A DNA stretch of 10,000 nucleotides, from positions 1 through 10,000 of the forward strand of contig JBBHKE010002112.1 of assembly GCA_037447655.1 (NCBI GenBank). Reading direction: 5' to 3'. How positions within the stretch are numbered: the stretch's first letter is position 1; the number at the start of each line of letters is the position of its first letter. The position numbers and the translations under genes were made by a program. This document shows, one piece after another, positions 6,700 to 10,000 of the stretch. A model generated the notes under the pieces. That model was not told the origin of the DNA, ran no database searches, and saw only the letters and a program-made list of their open reading frames with translations. Origin of the DNA: Zygnema cylindricum. Lineage: Eukaryota > Streptophyta > Zygnematophyceae > Zygnematales > Zygnemataceae.

Positions 6700-8971
6700 G
6701 TACGGAACCGCCTCCGCTTTGCCGCCACCTCTGTTTGCCGCTCACTTCCTGGCCGTCAATTTCCCTGCCGCTACTTTTTCCCCGTCAATTCTTCGCAGCC
6801 GCAGTACTGCGCCTGTGGTCGGTCGTTTGTGCGCGGCTGACCTTTGTCGCGTAGCGGGGCTGTGTGCGTGCGTGCAGACGAGGCCGTGTTCCTCGGCCTG
6901 CAGCACTACCTCACCATGCTGGGGGCCACCGTGCTCATACCCTGGCTGCTAGTGCCGGCCATGGGGGGGAACGATGTGAGTGGCTCTGGCGCTGACTCGC
7001 TGCTATCTGTGTCTCGCTGCTATCCATTTCTATTTGTTATCGCTCCTCCCCCGCTCTTTCTCTCTTCCGCCATGTACCGCTCTCTCTCCGCTCTCTCTCT
7101 CTCTCACTCTCCCCCTCTCTCTTTCCCTCTCTCCCTTTCTCGTTCTCTTCCTATTTCCCCCTCTCTCTCTCTCTCCCCCTCTCTATTTCCCTCTCTCCCT
7201 TTCTCGTTCTCTTCCTATTTCTCTCTCTCTCTCTCTCTCTCCCTCTCTCTCTCTCCCTCTCTCTCTCCCTCTCTCTCTCCCCCTCTCTCTCTCCCCCTCT
7301 CTCTCTTCCCCTCTCTCTCTCTCCCTCTCCCTCTCTCCCTCTCTCTCCCTGCAGCTCCGCAAGGCCCAGATGATCCAGACGATCTTCTTCGTGTCCGGCA
7401 TCAACACGCTCATCCAGAGCCTCGTCGGGACGCGCCTCCCCGTCATCATCGGCGGCTCCTTCTCCTTCCTCACGCCCACCTTCTCCATCATATTCGACCC
7501 CGAGCTGCAGGCCATCAAGGACGACGACGAGGTACCATTTGTTTTTTTTTTTTTTTTTTAGTAATGAGGTTTGAGTGCATCTGATTGGAGAATTTGGCAT
7601 CGATTAGATTGAGTTGTCAGATTGAAGTGTGTGTTTATGTGTTGGATTAATGCATCGGATTGAAGAGTTTGTTGTTTTATTAAATTGAGGCTTCTTCGGA
7701 GAGAAAAATGTCGGTTAGGATTTTTCAGTTTCTGGAAATCTGGTTTGGAGGAAAGTTGAATAATTGGGCATGATGATTATTTTTTTTCGCTGGTTCCGAA
7801 TGGAAATTGGATTCTTGAGGGTAAATGGAGCTTCTTGGCTGTTTTGAATGACAATTGGCAAATTGGGCACAAATTTTTCTGACCGGTTTTTGATATTGAT
7901 TAAACGGTTTGAGATCGGAAACTTTCAAGTTTTTTTGGCCTTCGCTGCTTTCTGATTTCCTTCCTATCTTGCATCTCTCATCATGTCATGTCACAATCCA
8001 TCGTGTCAGTCTCCGCCACATTAGCATGTGTCACGTCACACCGTATGTGCGTCAGGTCTCGTCCACTCCCAGAAAGTCTCACTGACACACGTGTGAAAGA
8101 GCCCTGTGGTTGGTCCAGAGGTTCTTAGCGACCATCCGGGCAGTGTCGGGAGCCATCATCGCCGCCTCCGCCCTCCACATCGTTTTGGGATTTTCGGGCC
8201 TTATGGGAGTCGTGTCCAGGTGAGACACGTGGCAATTTCTCATTGTCTAACTGCTTGACACGTTGAATTATTCGTTCATTTGACACGTGTCACCATTTCG
8301 TTGCCTGGCTTGTTGACACGAAGCATTATTTCCTATTTTGACACGTGCCACCATTTGATTGCCTGTTGCATAGCATTTGGCACTTTCTCGTTGTCTGACT
8401 GCTTGACATGTGGCCTTTTTCACTGCCTTATTGCTTGACACGTGGCATTTTTCTCATTGCTTGATTGCTGGGAAGATACTGGGGAAGTCAATTTGGAGGG
8501 CTGGATGGGAGGTGGGAAAATTGGACGGGGAAGAAAAGGTTAAATGGAAAGTTGAAGGGAAAGTACACTGTCCGTCGCTATTAGTGTTGAACATTCTGAG
8601 CAGTTGAAGACGTTTAACTTAATTTTTAACCGCGGGATTTTCCTTTTGAGGCAAGCAATCAAAAGATAATGAGCCTATCTTTCGATTACAACATTGAAAA
8701 AAAACAAATACAACGGTTGAAAATAAAGTTAACAACGTTATAGTGCCTAAAAAGCGTCCAACAGTAAAAGTGATGGATTGTGTAGTTGGCGAGAAAATGG
8801 ACATTTTTGCATTTTTTGTCGCTTTTATGAGGTTTTGTTGGAGGTGATTGGATTGGACTGACTGAGGAATGTATCTGGTTCTACATCGCGTCCAGATACA
8901 TTGGCCCTCTGGTGATCGCCCCTGTCATTGCCTCCATCGGATTGGCTCTCTACGGAGCTGGATTCCCTACT
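6537..8971 (+). CDS. Nucleobase-ascorbate transporter (NAT/NCS2 family), 5' part of a spliced gene
   Basis: Five exons (6537-6699, 6878-6975, 7355-7531, 8119-8219, 8896-8971) join in frame to 205 residues, and the gene continues beyond the window. NAT proteins are multi-spanning membrane carriers that import purines, pyrimidines or related compounds (ascorbate in some animal members) with H+ or Na+. Family features visible are the hydrophilic N-terminus ending in CPPW, and the QHY motif of membrane segment 1 (Gln63-His64-Tyr65) within LGLQHYLTMLG. Others are VPAMGG, the GINTL segment, GTRLPVIIGGSF, SGAIIAASALHIVLGFSGL and YIGPLVIAPVIASIGL. About five membrane segments are encoded here; the substrate-specificity motif of later segments lies outside. 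The ATG at 6537 has a strong context (CAGCCATGG) and no competing upstream ATG. The sequence looks like plant NATs but I cannot assign a subgroup or substrate. Confidence 0.9.
6700..6877 (+). other. NAT intron 1 (178 bp, GC-rich)
   Basis: The intron begins GTACGG and ends GCGTGCGTGCAG. Reading through it in the exon 1 frame meets a stop near 6852, and the translation loses family resemblance right after the donor. Unlike introns 3-5 it is as GC-rich as the exons around it. Confidence 0.82.
6878..6975 (+). CDS. NAT exon 2 (residues 55-87)
   Basis: It encodes membrane segment 1, from EAVFLGLQHYL to VPAMGGND, with the family QHY motif at residues 63-65. In characterised NATs this motif lies in the first membrane helix and contributes to the transport pathway. 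The donor is GAT|GTGAGT, phase 0. Confidence 0.9.
6976..7354 (+). other. NAT intron 2 (379 bp) with CT tract
   Basis: The donor GTGAGT and acceptor CCTGCAG fit consensus. From about 7041 to 7350 the + strand is almost purely C and T, which also supplies an exceptionally long polypyrimidine tract before the acceptor. Long Ser/Leu/Pro open frames crossing this region are translations of the repeat and not protein. Confidence 0.88.
7041..7350. repeat. CT-rich microsatellite with an internal 64-bp duplication
   Basis: CT, CCT and CCCT units fill about 300 bases. Within it the word TTTCCCTCTCTCCC followed by TTTCTCGTTCTCTTCC and TATTT occurs twice with a 64-base offset (from 7122 and 7186), showing local duplication in addition to slippage. 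Confidence 0.88.
7355..7531 (+). CDS. NAT exon 3 (residues 88-146)
   Basis: The exon is 59 codons, phase 0 at both ends. It encodes membrane segments 2 and 3: MIQTIFFVSGINTLIQSL (93-110) and RLPVIIGGSFSFLTPTFSII (114-133), followed by an acidic loop ending KDDDE. GTRLP and the GGSF turn are hallmarks of the family. The donor GAG|GTACCA is weaker than consensus but joins correctly to exon 4. Confidence 0.92.
7532..8118 (+). other. NAT intron 3 (587 bp)
   Basis: The intron starts GTACCA and ends GGTTGGTCCAG. A run of 18 T lies at 7542-7559, just after the donor. The rest is T/A-rich, apart from a stretch at about 7980-8095 with several TGTCAC/GTGACA-type and ACGTG words that resemble the intron 4 minisatellite units. 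No gene is seen inside. Confidence 0.8.
8119..8219 (+). CDS. NAT exon 4 (residues 147-179 plus two bases of codon 180)
   Basis: It encodes RFLATIRAVSGAIIAASALH and the following VLGFSGLMGVVS, membrane segment 4 preceded by a basic loop. R..QGA-type and GFSGL motifs at this place are usual in plant NATs. The exon ends AG|GTGAGA, phase 2, completed by A from exon 5 to give Arg180. Confidence 0.9.
8224..8468. repeat. G-box-like minisatellite (GACACGTGGC units)
   Basis: Units starting GACACGTGGC or close variants begin at 8224, 8257, 8282, 8315, 8340, 8405 and 8437, with a degenerate unit near 8372. Spacing alternates mainly between about 33 and 25 bases. Between the starts a shared filler resembles ATTTCTCATTGCCTGATTGCTT. 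Perfect CACGTG cores occur in several units (8226, 8284, 8342 and 8439 starts). Confidence 0.82.
8563..8785. mobile_element. Diverged foldback MITE in NAT intron 4 (~223 bp)
   Basis: The left arm GTACACTGTCCGTCGCTATTAG and the reverse complement of the right arm, CTACACAATCCATCACTTTTA, are alignable with each other and with the CTACACCG foldback family. The arms continue inward to about 90 bases, including AACTTAATTTTTAACCG against AACTTTATTTTCAACCG. Length matches the 222 bp of the restored copy at 1021-1556. Target duplication is not evident, and no coding capacity exists. Confidence 0.7.
8896..8971 (+). CDS. NAT exon 5 (end of codon 180 to residue 205)
   Basis: It encodes YIGPLVIAPVIASIGLALYG and then AGFPT, membrane segment 5. 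The donor ACT|GTAAGT is a near-perfect plant 5' splice site, phase 0. Family members normally continue with an (V)GxCVEIG-like segment, which I do not find before the end of the window. Confidence 0.88.
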
Positions 8972-10000
8972 GTAAGTGGATGGAAAAAATAATTGTGGGA
9001 ATAAAGAAGGCAGAAACAAATAACACTTTTGTCTTTTGGTTTGTCGTGAAATATTATTGCCACAGGTTAGTGAAAAGAAATGGTTGGGAATAGCTGAGTG
9101 AAAAAGGGTATTACTTTGTTAAGTTTTGGGTTCTCGGTTTGTTGGTTGGTTAACTGGTTTCAGTTGTCCTTTGAGTTCAAAATTTTTAAGCCTTTCAATT
9201 TTAAAATGATCAGATTTTTATTCTTAACTACTTTGATGTAAAATTGGAGCTTTGTAATTTGAAAGGTGTAACTCTAAATTAAACGGACGAGAATACACCC
9301 GGTTTGAAATCTCAGAATTTTGGTGTATGGATTTTGATTAAAATCAGAATAAGCAGTCAATTTTTTTAGATTTAAATGCTTTATTTTCTCTTGGAAGTTA
9401 ACAAACAGCAATCTAACTTTTTGCATCTAATTTGTACTTTTAAGTTTGGTGCATCTCAATTCTACAATCTCTTTTTCAAAAATGTAAATTTTGATCTTCA
9501 GTGTGAAACGTAGGCTTAAATATCTTCTATAACTTATAAAATAAGGCTTAAGCAACTTAAAAGCTTACAAAGCGCTTTGTTAAAGGAAAACCTGAGGTAA
9601 AATTAGCACATTTATTTAACCACTTTTTCTTCCGGCCATTTGATTATATGTTCATTTTTATTGTTGATTTTATTGCTTTGGTTTTCAGTTTCCATTTTTT
9701 AAATGCAATTTTTCATGAATTTGTGCCACATTCATGGAAATAAGATAAGAAAAAAACGGATTACACGAAAAAATGAAATTAGCACTATATCCACCCTATT
9801 TTCACTGTTTCGCTGCCTTTCAAAAACAGACAAAAAGAATTGTCGTGAAAATTTAACAAAGAATTTTTTTGGTATATCCCAATTCTCTAAATTTTCCCTC
9901 TCCCTACTCTCCTCCCTCTCCATCCACAAGCCAAAATCCCCCCAAATTCTTTTCCACCCCCAGAGTAGCAATCCCACAACCTCCTCCCTTTCCAGCCAAC
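8972..10000 (+). other. NAT intron 5, continuing past the window
   Basis: After GTAAGT about 1.03 kb of mostly AT-rich DNA follows with no NAT-like exon in any frame on the + strand and no recognisable gene on the minus strand. From about 9895 the + strand turns pyrimidine-rich with two CAG words (near 9962 and 9995), which could precede an acceptor, but the bases after them do not encode a family motif. Confidence 0.6.

Larger units (their letters stand above)
8220..8895 (+). other. NAT intron 4 (676 bp)
   Basis: The donor is GTGAGA and the acceptor CGCGTCCAG. The first third is an imperfect minisatellite (8224-8468) and the second part contains a diverged foldback MITE (8563-8785), so most of the intron length comes from repeats. 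Confidence 0.85.

Noticed and set aside
6844-7584. Long Ser/Leu/Pro-rich open frames through the CT repeat (246 and 193 residues)
   Set aside because: They are read-through of intron 2. The NAT exons on both sides join in frame only when this stretch is spliced out.
7151-7600. Arg/Glu-rich open frames on the minus strand over the CT repeat and exon 3
   Set aside because: They are antisense translations of a CT microsatellite and of a real + strand exon.
8224-8468. Regularly spaced repeats considered as a CRISPR array
   Set aside because: Units are imperfect, the fillers are themselves similar to each other, and the array is inside an intron of a eukaryotic gene.
9962-10000. Possible NAT exon 6 at the window edge
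   Set aside because: CAG words after a pyrimidine-rich stretch look acceptor-like, but the few following bases do not encode the expected CVEIG-like continuation.

Overview
The window reads as nuclear DNA of a plant, probably a streptophyte and possibly a non-seed land plant such as a bryophyte; the lineage call is low confidence. The evidence is one clearly spliced gene with GT-AG introns, encoding a plant/animal-type nucleobase-ascorbate transporter (NAT/NCS2 family). It has a GA-rich 5' leader, G-box and CCAAT motifs upstream, and dense non-autonomous DNA transposons in the intergenic DNA. There is no bacterial-type gene organisation, and I recognise no tRNA, rRNA or CRISPR array.

Positions 1-1020 are A-rich and then purine-rich non-coding DNA: a 25-bp A run, a small perfect hairpin and a GA-rich tract. 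From about 1021 to 5840 the sequence is almost entirely small repeats and MITE-like elements. Three families can be separated. (i) A foldback family with termini close to TACACCGTGAATCGCT: a short class of about 204-223 bp at 1021-1556 (interrupted), 5637-5840 and 8563-8785, and a probably related longer class of about 504-552 bp at 4541-5044 and 5062-5613. (ii) A 306-bp family with 17-bp terminal repeats CATAGTTCAAAAGTAGG and 8-bp target duplications, hAT-like: copies at 1201-1506 and 3628-3933, plus a rearranged 453-bp copy at 3942-4394. (iii) A 360-bp hAT-like element at 1884-2243, TAGKGTTGTGTATCG termini, with a perfect 8-bp duplication GAAATTAT. The 306-bp copy at 1201-1506 sits inside the 222-bp foldback element and has duplicated 8 bp of it (GTTTTAAG), so the order of insertion can be read directly. 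No element encodes a recognisable transposase.

Positions about 5880-6536 are the probable promoter and 5' leader of the NAT gene. The gene starts at ATG 6537 and runs on the + strand through five exons: 6537-6699, 6878-6975, 7355-7531, 8119-8219 and 8896-8971. It then enters an intron that continues beyond the window. The exons join in frame to 205 residues, covering the cytosolic N-terminus and about the first five membrane segments, roughly the first 30-40% of a typical NAT. Exons 1-3 and intron 1 are GC-rich, while introns 3-5 are AT-rich. Intron 2 is mostly a CT microsatellite. Intron 4 carries a minisatellite rich in GACACGTGGC-type (G-box-like) units followed by a diverged foldback MITE. 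Nothing recognisable is seen in intron 5 up to position 10000.
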